Shown here in pieces: positions 26,056 through 34,650 of a stretch of DNA of 64,000 nt (positions within the stretch are counted from its first letter, which is position 1; each line of letters starts with the position of its first letter). A program made the position numbers and the translations under genes. This stretch comes from Kitasatospora kifunensis. Its GTDB lineage: Bacteria; Actinomycetota; Actinomycetes; Streptomycetales; Streptomycetaceae. The stretch spans positions 3,038,001 through 3,102,000 of the forward strand of contig NZ_JACHJV010000001.1 of NCBI RefSeq assembly GCF_014203855.1, read 5' to 3'. The notes beneath the pieces are model-generated. The model did not search any database. It saw only the letters and a list, made by a program, of their open reading frames with translations, and had not been told where the DNA came from.

Positions 26056-27357
26056 TCAGGACGGGTTGTTGATCAACTGGTTGATCTGCGCGTCGGCCGC
26101 CTTGCTCGCCTGGTCCACCGACTGGCCGCCCAGGATCGCGCCGAGCATGTTGCCCAGCACGTTCTGCTTCTCCACCGCGCCCCAGCCGGGGGCCACCGGG
26201 GTGAACCAGGCGTCCGGCACCGAGTTGGCCACGGCCGCGGTCTCCGGCTTGTAGCGCAGCGGGTCCAACTGGGTCAGGTTGTTCGGCAGGATGTTCTTAC
26301 TCGCCAGCAGCGCCTCGGACTTGGCGCTGGTGAAGAGCTTCACCCAGGCCGTGGCCAGGTCGTTCACCTGGCTCTTGGCGGTGATCGCCAGGTCTGAGCC
26401 ACCGATGAAGCTGGGCAGCGGCTTGCCGTTCGGGCCGGGGAAGGCGGCCACCTTGAGCGAGTCCTTGAGCGAGGCGTCGCCGCCCGGGGGCGTGGCGGCA
26501 CTGGTCGCCTCCCAGGCGTTGCCGTAGATCACCGCGGCCTGCTGCTTGCCCAGCACATCGGACTGGTGCAGCTCATTGACCGTCAGATCACCGTGGTTGT
26601 ACCGCTTCACCAGGTCGATGAAGTGCGAGATGCCCTGCTCGGACTTCGGATCCTCCAGGGTGCCGTGCCAGTTGCCGGCGGAGTCGAAGCGGGCGATCGT
26701 GCCGCCGTACGCGGCGACGTAGGACATCGCGGCGTACCAGTACGGGCCCGGCAGGTAGAGCGGGGAGAACGTCCGGTCGCCCTTGTGCGCCGCCTGGAGC
26801 TTGTCGAGGGCCGCCGTCAGGTCGTCCTCGGTCTTGGGGAGGTCCGCGCTTCCGGTGGCCTGCTGGAACATCGCCGAGTTGTAGACACCGACCCGGGCAC
26901 CCGCGTAGTACGGCACGCAGAACAGCTTCCCGTTGTATGTACAGGTGTTCTCAAGACCGCGGATCCAACTGTCCGAGTTCTCGTAGTCGCCCTTGTTCAC
27001 CTGCGCCAGCGAGCCGTTCAGGATGTACTTCATGGTCTCGGTGTTGCCCAGTTCGACCACGTCCGGTGCCTTGCCCGAACCGATCGCGGCGTCCAGGTTG
27101 TTCACCTTGTCCGCCCAGGTCTGGTAGCTCAACTTGAGGGTGACATTCGGGTACTGGGCGCCGAACTCGTCGTTGACCTGCTGCACCAGGTCCGGCCAGC
27201 TGGTCTGCGCGTCGTTCATCAGCCAGACGGTCAGCGTGCCGGTGGCCGCCTTGGGATCCGCGGACTGCCTGACCTGCGGACCACCCGTGGCACCGCAGGC
27301 TGCCGAGCCCGCGAGGAGCACGGTCACAACGGACGCGGTGATGAACTGACGCTTCAC
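26056..27357 (-). CDS. Second DasA-like sugar-binding lipoprotein
   Basis: Family 1 solute-binding protein (433 aa) with signal peptide and lipobox LAGSAACG. It resembles DasA in its opening (MKRQFITA versus MKRQLIAA), in TLTVWLMNDAQTSW, DVVELGNTETMKYILNGSL, and APGWGAVEKQNVLGNMLGAIL. GTG start with AGGAGG upstream, as in dasA. It has no permease of its own and lies beyond the dasD terminator, with its own two dre-like sites (27385-27425), so it probably delivers a related aminosugar oligomer to DasBC (inference). The ATPase would be MsiK, encoded elsewhere. Confidence 0.88.
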   Translation of the reverse strand: MKRQFITASVVTVLLAGSAACGATGGPQVRQSADPKAATGTLTVWLMNDAQTSWPDLVQQVNDEFGAQYPNVTLKLSYQTWADKVNNLDAAIGSGKAPDVVELGNTETMKYILNGSLAQVNKGDYENSDSWIRGLENTCTYNGKLFCVPYYAGARVGVYNSAMFQQATGSADLPKTEDDLTAALDKLQAAHKGDRTFSPLYLPGPYWYAAMSYVAAYGGTIARFDSAGNWHGTLEDPKSEQGISHFIDLVKRYNHGDLTVNELHQSDVLGKQQAAVIYGNAWEATSAATPPGGDASLKDSLKVAAFPGPNGKPLPSFIGGSDLAITAKSQVNDLATAWVKLFTSAKSEALLASKNILPNNLTQLDPLRYKPETAAVANSVPDAWFTPVAPGWGAVEKQNVLGNMLGAILGGQSVDQASKAADAQINQLINNPS

Positions 27358-27384
27358 GCAAGCCTCCTGGAACGGTCTGCCGCC

Positions 27385-27425
27385 ATTGGTTCAGACCAGA
27401 TTTCTGGAGCCTGGCCCAGACCAAT
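27385..27425 (-). promoter_or_regulatory. Pair of dre-like sites for the second binding-protein gene
   Basis: ATTGGTTCAGACCAGA (27385-27400) and CCTGGCCCAGACCAAT (27410-27425), each 12 of 16 to the DasR consensus. Start-to-start spacing is 25 bp, identical to the pair upstream of dasA. Confidence 0.7.
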
Positions 27426-27546
27426 CCGACTGTCAATGCTCTCCAGGAAGCTCCCGGCCCGCCGTTGTGAATTCGTGTCTTAATGCTTGCTTAAGGCATG
27501 ACAATTGACGATCGATCAGCAGACTGGGAAAGAAGAACAGAAGAGA

Positions 27547-27591
27547 CAGAGAGGCCCCGCGGAGGAGTAATTCCTCCACGGGGCCTCTCTG
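27547..27591 (-). terminator. Terminator of the das operon
   Basis: A 13-bp perfect outer stem (CAGAGAGGCCCCG and complement), one mismatch, and a 6-bp inner stem. It lies 22 nt after the dasD stop on the minus strand. Confidence 0.88.
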
Positions 27592-27612
27592 TTGAGCGGC
27601 GGTCAGAAAGTT

Positions 27613-29187
27613 CTAGGAACGCACCGTCGGCTGGCCGGTGAGCACCTCGACGGCAGCCAGTCCGCAGACCCGGGCGGCGCCGTGGGTGGCGATGTGCAGC
27701 GCGCCGACCGGTGCGGCCTGCGGCACACCCATCTCCACCACCAGGGCGTCCGGACGGGCCGTCAGCAACTGGCGCACCGTCTGCGCCATCCAGGCGTGCC
27801 GGTGCAGGTCGCGCACCACCAGCACCAGGCGGCGCTCCTCGGCCTCGCCCAGTACCCGGGCGACCAGCGCGTCCAGCTGCGGCCCGTCCGCCGCGTCCGC
27901 GGGGCCGGCGCTCAGCGTCCGGGTGCCCGGGAAGCGCTCGGCCAGCATGCCGGCCACGCCCCACGGGGTCTCGTCGCCCACCGCGATGTTGGCCTCGGGC
28001 GAGAACGAGGCGACGTACGGACGGTCGGTCACCGGCGTGAACGGCTGCGCCGGGTCGACGGTCACCAGCAGCGCCCGGCGGGCGGCCCGCAGGCCGATCG
28101 ACAGGTCCGGCTCGGTGGGCGCGGCCTGCGCTGCCCCTCCATAGCGAGCATGTCGCGCCCACGAGCCCAGCGAGCGCACCCGAGCGGCGGCGTCGGCCAG
28201 CCGCTCCTCGGGCAGCCGCCCGGAGCGGACCGCCTCGACGATCGCGTCCCGCAGGCGCAGCACGGTCTCCTCGTCACAGAGCCCGCCGCCCACGCAGATC
28301 GCGTCGGCACCGGCCGCGATCGCCAGCACCGTCCCGTCCGCGATGCCGTAGGTGTTGGCGATCGCGCCCATCTCGATGGCGTCGGTGACGATCAGGCCCT
28401 GGTAGCCGAGCCCGCCGTCCTCGGGACCGCCGCGCAGCAGCCCGCCCAGCACGGCCGGGCTGAGCGTGGCCGGCCACACCGGGTCCACCGCCGGGAGCAT
28501 GATGTGCGCGCTCATCAGGGCCTTGGCGCCGGCCTCGACGGCGGCCCGGAACGGCACCAGGTCGCGCGAGCGCAGCAGGTCCTCGTCCACGCTGATCATC
28601 GGCAGGCCGTGGTGCGAGTCGATGGCCGTGTCGCCGTGGCCGGGGAAGTGCTTGGCGCAGGCGGCGACGCCCGCCGACTGCAGGCCCTCGACCCAGGCGG
28701 CGGTGTGCCGGGCGCACAGCTCGGGGTCGGCGCCGAAGGAGCGCACACCGATGATCGGGTTGCCCGGGTTGGAGTTGACGTCCGCCGAGGGCGCCCAGTT
28801 GTAGTTGATGCCGCAGGCGGCCAGCGCCCGGCCCAGCTCGCGGGCCACGTCGCGGGTCAGCGCCGGGTCGTCGATCTCACCGAGGGCCAGGTTGCCCGGC
28901 CAGGAGGAGCCGGAGCCCACCTCCAGGCGGGTGACGTCGCCGCCCTCCTCGTCGATCGCGATCAGCAGGTCGGGGTTCTCCTGGCGCAGCTGGGCGGTGA
29001 GCGCCGCCAGCTGGGCCTGGTCGGTGACGTTGCGCCCGAAGAGCGCCACCGAGCCGAGGCCGGCCGCCAGGTGGCGGCGGACCCACTCGGGCGGGGTGGT
29101 GGTGCCCTCGAAGCCGGGCTGCAGGACGGTCATCGCGTCGCGGTGCAGCTGGTCGCTGTCCGGGATGCTCGGGATGAGGATGCTCAT
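27613..29187 (-). CDS. dasD: GH3 beta-N-acetylglucosaminidase
   Basis: Family 3 glycoside hydrolase (524 aa) without signal peptide, so cytoplasmic. It should cleave imported chitobiose to GlcNAc. The NagZ-type signature KHFPGHGDTAIDSHHGLP contains the His acid/base loop, and the nucleophile Asp is in LIVTDAIEMGAI. Early motifs LLIAIDEEGGDVTRLE and GINYNWAPSADVNSNPGNPIIGVRSFG are standard. Last gene of the dasABC operon, 9 nt after dasC. In S. coelicolor the equivalent gene, dasD, encodes a major intracellular GlcNAcase. Confidence 0.92.
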   Translation of the reverse strand: MSILIPSIPDSDQLHRDAMTVLQPGFEGTTTPPEWVRRHLAAGLGSVALFGRNVTDQAQLAALTAQLRQENPDLLIAIDEEGGDVTRLEVGSGSSWPGNLALGEIDDPALTRDVARELGRALAACGINYNWAPSADVNSNPGNPIIGVRSFGADPELCARHTAAWVEGLQSAGVAACAKHFPGHGDTAIDSHHGLPMISVDEDLLRSRDLVPFRAAVEAGAKALMSAHIMLPAVDPVWPATLSPAVLGGLLRGGPEDGGLGYQGLIVTDAIEMGAIANTYGIADGTVLAIAAGADAICVGGGLCDEETVLRLRDAIVEAVRSGRLPEERLADAAARVRSLGSWARHARYGGAAQAAPTEPDLSIGLRAARRALLVTVDPAQPFTPVTDRPYVASFSPEANIAVGDETPWGVAGMLAERFPGTRTLSAGPADAADGPQLDALVARVLGEAEERRLVLVVRDLHRHAWMAQTVRQLLTARPDALVVEMGVPQAAPVGALHIATHGAARVCGLAAVEVLTGQPTVRS

Positions 29188-29196
29188 GGCGGCCGA

Positions 29197-30036
29197 TCAA
29201 CCCTTCACTGCGCCGGCGGTCATCCCGCCGACAGCCTTGCGTTGGAGGAACAGGAAAATGATCAGCACCGGGATGGCGAACAAGGTGGAGGCGGCCATGG
29301 TGGCGCCCCAGTCGTCGCCGAAGACGCTCTGGAAGGAGGTCAGCCAGAGCGGCAGGGTCTGCGCGGTGCCGGGACCGGTGGCCTTCTCGAGGACCAGCGC
29401 GAGCGGCAGCTCGTTCCAGGCGGTGATGAAGCCGAACAGCGAGGTCGACATCAGGCCCGGGGCGAGCAGCGGGAAGACCACCTTCACGAAGGCCTGGAAG
29501 CGGGTGCAGCCGTCCACCATCGCCGACTCCTCCAGCTCCTTGGGCACCGCGGCGATGAAGCCGCGCAGCGTCCAGATCGTGAAGGGCAGCACCATCATCA
29601 TGTAGAAGAGGGTCAGCGGAACCAGGCTGTCGAGCATGGACTGGTCGCGGACGATCATGTAGGCCGAGATCGTCATGACCTCCCAGGGCGCCATCTGGGC
29701 CAGCAGGATCACCAGGACGAAGGCCTTGCGGCCGCGGAACCTCATCCGGGCGACGGCGAAGGAGGCGAGGGTGGCGATCACCAGCGAGGCCAGCACCGCG
29801 ACGATCGTCACGGTGAAGCTGTTGCCGACCATCTCCCAGAACTGCGCGGCGCCGGTGGCGGCCTTGAAGTGGTCCAGCGTGCCGCTCAGCGGTACGAAGA
29901 CCGGGGTCTTGCTGATGATGTCCTTGTTCTGCTTGAAGGCCGTACTGAGCATCCAGTAGACCGGGAAGGCGAAGAAGACGAAGAGGACGACCGCGACGAG
30001 GTTCGGCCAGATCCGTCCGATCGATGAGCGCCTCAC
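29197..30036 (-). CDS. dasC: Chitobiose ABC transporter permease DasC
   Basis: MalG-type permease (279 aa), six membrane helices; the coupling EAA loop is EESAMVDGCTRFQAFVKVVFP-like (ELEESAMVDGCTRFQ). It overlaps dasB by 4 bp. It works with DasB as the membrane pore for N,N'-diacetylchitobiose uptake. Confidence 0.92.
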   Translation of the reverse strand: MRRSSIGRIWPNLVAVVLFVFFAFPVYWMLSTAFKQNKDIISKTPVFVPLSGTLDHFKAATGAAQFWEMVGNSFTVTIVAVLASLVIATLASFAVARMRFRGRKAFVLVILLAQMAPWEVMTISAYMIVRDQSMLDSLVPLTLFYMMMVLPFTIWTLRGFIAAVPKELEESAMVDGCTRFQAFVKVVFPLLAPGLMSTSLFGFITAWNELPLALVLEKATGPGTAQTLPLWLTSFQSVFGDDWGATMAASTLFAIPVLIIFLFLQRKAVGGMTAGAVKG

Positions 30037-31034
30037 AGCTCGTCCTCCTGCTTCAGAATGATCCGGAAGTAGTACGCCATCATCACGCCGAGCATCACGA
30101 TGGTCAGCACCGCGATGGTCGCGGCGATGCCGTAGTGCTGGTTGCCGGTGCCCTGGATGTAGGCGTAGAGCGGCAGCGTGGCGGTGAGGCCGCCGGGGCC
30201 GCCCGCGTTGATGGCGAGCACCTGGGTGAAGGCCTTGAAGACCCAGATGACCTCAAGGAACGTGGTGCTGAGGAAGAACGGCTTGAGACTGGGGAAGACC
30301 ACGCACTGGAAGATCTTCCACGAGCCGGCGCCGTCCATCCGGGCCGCCTCGTAGAGCTCGGAGGGGATGGTGGTCAGCCCGGCGTACATGTTGAAGGCCA
30401 CGAACGGGATCGAGCCCCAGACGATCAGCAGGATGATCACGAAGAACGTGCCGGTCTGCGTGCTGTACCAGTTGTAGTCGGCCATGCTGTGCCAACCCAG
30501 CTTGTCCAGCATCCAGTTGACCACGCCGTAGCGGGAGTCGAAGAGCCAGCTGAAGACGGTGGCGCTGGCCACGATCGGCATCGCCCAGGCGAGGATGAGG
30601 CCGGCCTGGAGCAGGATCCGCATCTTCTTGCCGAGGCGGTTGAGCAGCATGCCGACCAGCGTGCCGCCGACCATGATCGCCACCACGTTGATCGCGGTGA
30701 AGACGACCGAACGGCCGGTGGTGTGCCAGAAGTCGGGGTCGGTCAGCTGGTCCTTGTAGTTGTCGAACCCGTTCCACTCGGTCAGGTGCAGGATCAGCTG
30801 ACGCTTGTTCAGGTTCTGGAACGACAACTCGAAGGTCTTGACCAGCGGCCAGCCGAGCAGGGCCAGAGTGGCCACGATGGCGGGCAGGAGCAGCAGATAG
30901 GGGGTGCTGCGCGCCAGCAGGGTCGGACCGACTGGCGGTCTGATCCCACTGACGACAGCATCGGCCGTGGCGCCCCCGGCGCCGCTGCCTGGCTTCGGGG
31001 ATCGAGTGGGCACCCGCTCCGATTGCACAGCCAT
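30033..31034 (-). CDS. dasB: Chitobiose ABC transporter permease DasB
   Basis: MalF-type permease (333 aa) with six to seven helices (YLLLLPAIVATLALLGWPLV first). EAA loop: LYEAARMDGAGSWKIFQCVV. Long disordered N-terminus (~25 residues). It begins 103 bp after dasA, beyond a large stem-loop. Confidence 0.92.
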   Translation of the reverse strand: MAVQSERVPTRSPKPGSGAGGATADAVVSGIRPPVGPTLLARSTPYLLLLPAIVATLALLGWPLVKTFELSFQNLNKRQLILHLTEWNGFDNYKDQLTDPDFWHTTGRSVVFTAINVVAIMVGGTLVGMLLNRLGKKMRILLQAGLILAWAMPIVASATVFSWLFDSRYGVVNWMLDKLGWHSMADYNWYSTQTGTFFVIILLIVWGSIPFVAFNMYAGLTTIPSELYEAARMDGAGSWKIFQCVVFPSLKPFFLSTTFLEVIWVFKAFTQVLAINAGGPGGLTATLPLYAYIQGTGNQHYGIAATIAVLTIVMLGVMMAYYFRIILKQEDEL

Positions 31035-31084
31035 CGTTCTCTCTTCCTCACACCTGGCCCGACAAGTGGCCTACAGACAGGGCG

Positions 31085-31131
31085 GCGGCGCCGCCCACCG
31101 CCTGCGTGGGGCAGGCGGTGGGCGGCGCCGC
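31085..31131 (-). repeat. Perfect 21-bp stem-loop between dasA and dasB
   Basis: Arms 31085-31105 and 31111-31131 with a 5-nt loop, all G/C-rich, 7 nt after the dasA stop. Either a partial terminator or an mRNA 3' stabiliser; it would raise dasA expression relative to dasBCD. Confidence 0.9.
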
Positions 31132-31137
31132 TCGGGA

Positions 31138-32406
31138 CTACTGCTTCTGGCCGAGAAGCTTCGTCATCGTGTCGTCGTACTTCTTGGCGGTGGAGTCGTA
31201 GTCCGCACCCTGCAGGACCGCGGCCAGGAAGTCCTTGATCGGGTTCGGGGTGTTCTCCACGTTGGCCCAGTTCGGCGTGTTGGGGGTGGTGGAGCCGTTG
31301 GCCGAGGCCGGGATGGCCGCCTGCGCGAACGGGGTGGTGGCCAGCGAGTCCAGCGAGGCCTTGTTCGGGATCAGGCCGGCGGTGGCCATCTGGCCCTCGT
31401 ACTTGTCCGACAGCATGATCTTCAGCAGGCCCTTGGCCAGGTCGGGGTTCTTCGTGTCCTGGGCGACGGCCAGGTTCGAGCCACCGAGGAAGACGCCGGA
31501 CGGCTTGTCCGCGGTCTTGCCGGGGAGCGGGAAGTAGCCGATCTGGTCGGCCGGGATGTCCTTGGGGTCCGGGGCCTCCCAGCCCAGGCCGATCATGGCG
31601 CCCACGTCACCCTTGGAGAAGACGGTGGTCTGCTCCGGGGTGGCCTCGTCCTTGTCCTTCGGGGCGGTCGAGTAGCTCTGCAGCTTCTGGTAGGTCGCGA
31701 AGGCGTCCTTGGCCTCCGGCGACTCCAGGTTGCCGACCCAGGTCGAGCCGTTCTGCTTGGCGATCTGGCCGCCCTGGCCGGCGATCAGGCCGAAGTAGGT
31801 GTACCACTCCTGGCCCGGCAGGTAGATCGGCTGGCTGACGCCCTGGGTGGTCTTCAGCTTGTCGAGGTCGGCGTAGAAGTCGTCCAGCGTCTTCGGGGTG
31901 CCGGTGATGCCGGCCTTGGTCCACAGCGCCTTGTTGTAGATGACCACGCGGTTGGTGAAGTACCACGGGGCGGCGTACTGCTTGCCGTCCAGCACCGAGG
32001 AGGCGTTCAGGTTGGCGGCCCAGTCGTTGCCGCCGAGGTCGGCCTTGGCGGAGGTGAGGTCCATCAGGCCGCCGCTCGCGGCGTAGCCGGCCGTCTGGGT
32101 GTTGCCGACCTCCAGCACGTCCACCGAGTTGTCGGACAGACCGGTGGTGACCTTGGCCCCGATGCCGTCCCACTTCTGGATCTGGATGTCGAGCTTGGCA
32201 CCCGGGAACTGCGACTCGAAGTCGGTCTTCACGCCGTCCTGCCAGGCCTGCGAGGCAGAGCCGGACATGAGCCACGCGGTGATGGTCTTGCCGTTGTAGT
32301 TGGCCGGCTTGCCCGCGTTGTCGTCCTTCTTGCTGGACGAGCTACACGCCGCGACGCCGACGACCATTGCCGCGACGCCGACCGCCGCGATGAGCTGACG
32401 CTTCAC
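31138..32406 (-). CDS. dasA: Chitobiose-binding lipoprotein DasA
   Basis: Family 1 binding protein (422 aa). Signal peptide with lipobox MVVGVAAC; NGKTITAWLMSGSASQAWQ at the start of the mature domain, DVLEVGNTQTAGYAASGGL, and PNWANVENTPNPIKDFLAAVL near the end. GTG start with AGGAGG. Two DasR-type sites upstream (32529-32569). DasA binds chitobiose and is needed for normal development in S. coelicolor. Confidence 0.93.
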   Translation of the reverse strand: MKRQLIAAVGVAAMVVGVAACSSSSKKDDNAGKPANYNGKTITAWLMSGSASQAWQDGVKTDFESQFPGAKLDIQIQKWDGIGAKVTTGLSDNSVDVLEVGNTQTAGYAASGGLMDLTSAKADLGGNDWAANLNASSVLDGKQYAAPWYFTNRVVIYNKALWTKAGITGTPKTLDDFYADLDKLKTTQGVSQPIYLPGQEWYTYFGLIAGQGGQIAKQNGSTWVGNLESPEAKDAFATYQKLQSYSTAPKDKDEATPEQTTVFSKGDVGAMIGLGWEAPDPKDIPADQIGYFPLPGKTADKPSGVFLGGSNLAVAQDTKNPDLAKGLLKIMLSDKYEGQMATAGLIPNKASLDSLATTPFAQAAIPASANGSTTPNTPNWANVENTPNPIKDFLAAVLQGADYDSTAKKYDDTMTKLLGQKQ

Positions 32407-32528
32407 GCCATCCTCCTGAGGGATGCCCGGGTGCCCCCCACTCGATGGCCGGCGGCATACCCCCGCATACCGGTAGGAAGTGGTGCCGCGAACCCTGAGA
32501 TGGTCTGGGGATTCATGAGTTGGCCTGC

Positions 32529-32569
32529 AGTGGTGTAGACCAGATGCCTGGAGCTTGGCCTAGACCAAT
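32529..32569 (-). promoter_or_regulatory. Two dre sites between dasA and dasR
   Basis: AGTGGTGTAGACCAGA (32529-32544), 14 of 16 to the DasR consensus, and CTTGGCCTAGACCAAT (32554-32569), 12 of 16. A further half-site AGACCAA follows at 32589. They fit DasR repression of dasA and autoregulation of dasR. Confidence 0.85.
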
Positions 32570-32740
32570 GGGTGTGTCAACGGGCCCAAGACCAATCCGG
32601 ACGAGCCGTTACCAAGCCGACACCGCTCATCGTTCATCGCGTGATGCGCTCCCCGTCGCCCAGGCATACGTGCAACGATGTGTGCCGTTAACGAGGAAGT
32701 GAGGGCCAGGAGGGCCTCACGAGGAGCGGAGAAGCGGCCC

Positions 32741-33544
32741 ATGAGCAGCGACGGGGGCACCACGGCCCAGCTTCGGGCGAACCAGCCCCAGGCGGAACCG
32801 TCCGCCCAGGCGCCGGCGGGCGACCCCGCGGCCGCTCGGGTGCCCAAGTACTACGGGCTGAAGCGCCATCTGCTCCAGCTCACCGAGACCCAGCCGGCCG
32901 GCACCCCGGTGCCGCCGGAGCGCGCACTGGCCGCCCAGTTCGACACCTCGCGCACCACCGTCCGCCAGGCCCTGCAGGAACTGGTGGTGGAGGGCCGACT
33001 CGAACGGATCCAGGGCAAGGGCACCTTCGTGGCCAAGCCCAAGGTCGCGCAGGCGCTCCAGCTCACCTCCTATACGGAGGACATGCGCGCCCAGGGCCTG
33101 GAGCCCACCTCCCGCCTGATCGAGGTCGGCTACGTCAGCGCCGACGAGCACCTCGCCCCGCTGCTCGACATCAAGCCCGGCAGCCGGGTGCTGCGGATCG
33201 AGCGCCTGCGACTGGCCAACGGCGACCCGATGGCCATCGAGGTGGCGCACCTGTCCGCCAAGCGCTTCCCCGCGCTGCGCCGCAACCTGGTCAAGCACAA
33301 CTCGCTGTACGCCGCGCTGCGCGAGGTCTACGACGTGGTGGTGGCCGAGGCCGAGGAGACCATCGAGACCACGCTGGCCAACCCGCGCGAGGCCGGGCTG
33401 CTCGGCTCGGACCTCGGGCTGCCGATGCTGCAGCTGTCGCGGCACTCCTTCGACGCGCAGGGGGCGCCGGTGGAGTGGGTGCGGTCGATCTACCGGGGGG
33501 ACCGGTACAAGTTCATCACCCGGCTGCAGCGGCCGGGGCAGTAA
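32741..33544 (+). CDS. dasR: GntR/HutC-family aminosugar regulator DasR
   Basis: Global regulator of GlcNAc metabolism and development (267 aa). N-terminal winged helix ([20 protein letters not shown] ... [16 protein letters not shown]) and a UTRA effector domain ([22 protein letters not shown] ... [15 protein letters not shown]) that binds GlcN-6-P/GlcNAc-6-P. The ATG at 32741 gives a leader similar in size to known DasR; an in-frame ATG at 32678 would add 21 residues. Divergent from dasA with shared dre sites. Confidence 0.95.
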   Translation: MSSDGGTTAQLRANQPQAEPSAQAPAGDPAAARVPKYYGLKRHLLQLTETQPAGTPVPPERALAAQFDTSRTTVRQALQELVVEGRLERIQGKGTFVAKPKVAQALQLTSYTEDMRAQGLEPTSRLIEVGYVSADEHLAPLLDIKPGSRVLRIERLRLANGDPMAIEVAHLSAKRFPALRRNLVKHNSLYAALREVYDVVVAEAEETIETTLANPREAGLLGSDLGLPMLQLSRHSFDAQGAPVEWVRSIYRGDRYKFITRLQRPGQ

Positions 33545-33724
33545 GAGCTTTGCGGCGGGCGGCGGCCTGGTGTGCCGGGCCGCCTTCGTCGCAAGCGTCA
33601 AGTCCGGTGTTCTCAGCGCCTCCTGAGGCGACGCTGCGACCCTCGTGCGCCCCTTGACCGCGCCTGCGCCCCGAGGGACGGTGACGCGAGACCGGGCGTA
33701 CTCCGGACTCCGAGGGGGCTTGCG

Positions 33725-34174
33725 ATGCCATTGAGAGCGCCGGACTTCGCGACGCTGTTGAGGGGCGCACGGCGCACAGCGGCGCACCTTGAGTTGCGTG
33801 ACAGCTACAACTACACCTGCGATGCGCCCACGGTTCCCCTGATCCGCGAGACCGTGGACCGGGGCGTGGTGCTGCGCCGCGCCCGGATCGTCGCCGAGCC
33901 GTTGGCGGACGCGATGCTGTCCGCGTACTGCGCGGCCGGCGAGTCGGTCCGCTGGCTGCCGAGAAGCCAGGCGTCCGGTATCGCCTTGCCAGGAAAGGAC
34001 TTCTGGTTGATCGACAATCGCTTGGTGCTCTTCCACTGGTACACCGACAACGGCGCCTGGGCCGGCCACCACTTCACCGGCGACCCCGGCGCGGTGAAGC
34101 TCTGCAGCGCGGCCTTCGAAGCGGTCTGGACACGTAGCCTCCCGCACCGGAGTCTCCTGGCCCGGCCCTCTTGA
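33725..34174 (+). CDS. DUF6879 family protein
   Basis: A 149-aa protein with family landmarks LELRDSYNYTCDAPTVPL, RIVAEPLADAMLSAYCAAGE and FWLIDNRLVLFHWYTDNG. Such proteins often sit beside XRE/DUF397 regulators in streptomycetes; no such partner is here, so this is an isolated copy. Shorter than the usual ~180 aa. Start chosen at ATG 33725 after GAGGGGGCTTGCG. Function unknown. Confidence 0.75.
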   Translation: MPLRAPDFATLLRGARRTAAHLELRDSYNYTCDAPTVPLIRETVDRGVVLRRARIVAEPLADAMLSAYCAAGESVRWLPRSQASGIALPGKDFWLIDNRLVLFHWYTDNGAWAGHHFTGDPGAVKLCSAAFEAVWTRSLPHRSLLARPS

Positions 34175-34283
34175 CCGACTCCGGCCGCTGGGCCGACGGT
34201 TGGTGCGTATCGCCGCAGCCGGCGCAGGTAGGAGCGGATGAACTCGGCAGGGTTGCCCCTCCCTGCGACGTATAGTGCGTCAC

Positions 34284-34562
34284 GTGTCCAGCAAGTGGAG
34301 AGAGCCGAAAGCTCCCAAGAGCGCGAAGCCAGCGACCTACGAGAACGCGCTTGCCGAAATCCTGGTCTCGCTCGACTACGCCAACCTGGACATGGACTTC
34401 CCCCGCATCGTGCACTGGCTGAGGCAGTTGCCCACGGGTGACCGCGATCGCCTCCTGGGCGAGCTGGAAGCAATCGCCGCGACTGATGCGATCCGCCGGG
34501 ACGACGCGACGTACCTGCTGGACGGCCTGGGGCTGCGCCGCATCCACTGGGAGCAGCCCTAA
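34284..34562 (+). CDS. Small hypothetical protein
   Basis: A 92-aa protein of no recognised family, mixed helical with MDFPRIVHWLRQLPTGDRDR and a WEQP end. A perfect -10 TATAGT (34271-34276) lies 7 nt before the GTG at 34284, implying leaderless translation; a GTG at 34275 overlaps the -10 and is unlikely. Lower third-position GC than neighbours hints at acquisition. Confidence 0.6.
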   Translation: MSSKWREPKAPKSAKPATYENALAEILVSLDYANLDMDFPRIVHWLRQLPTGDRDRLLGELEAIAATDAIRRDDATYLLDGLGLRRIHWEQP

Positions 34563-34593
34563 AGAGTCATCTTTTCGCGCCTGGAAAGCGAAG

Positions 34594-34623
34594 CGGGCCG
34601 CCCTCGCGATCGAGGGCGGCCCG
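34594..34623. terminator. Bidirectional terminator
   Basis: Perfect 13-bp arms (CGGGCCGCCCTCG and complement) with a CGAT loop between two convergent genes. Confidence 0.9.
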
Positions 34624-34650
34624 AGCCTTCCGACAGCTCCCAGCGGCCGC

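Noticed and set aside
27592-30027. 811-codon plus-strand frame opposite dasD and dasC
   Set aside because: Shadow of two well-recognised minus-strand genes; composition is implausible for a protein.
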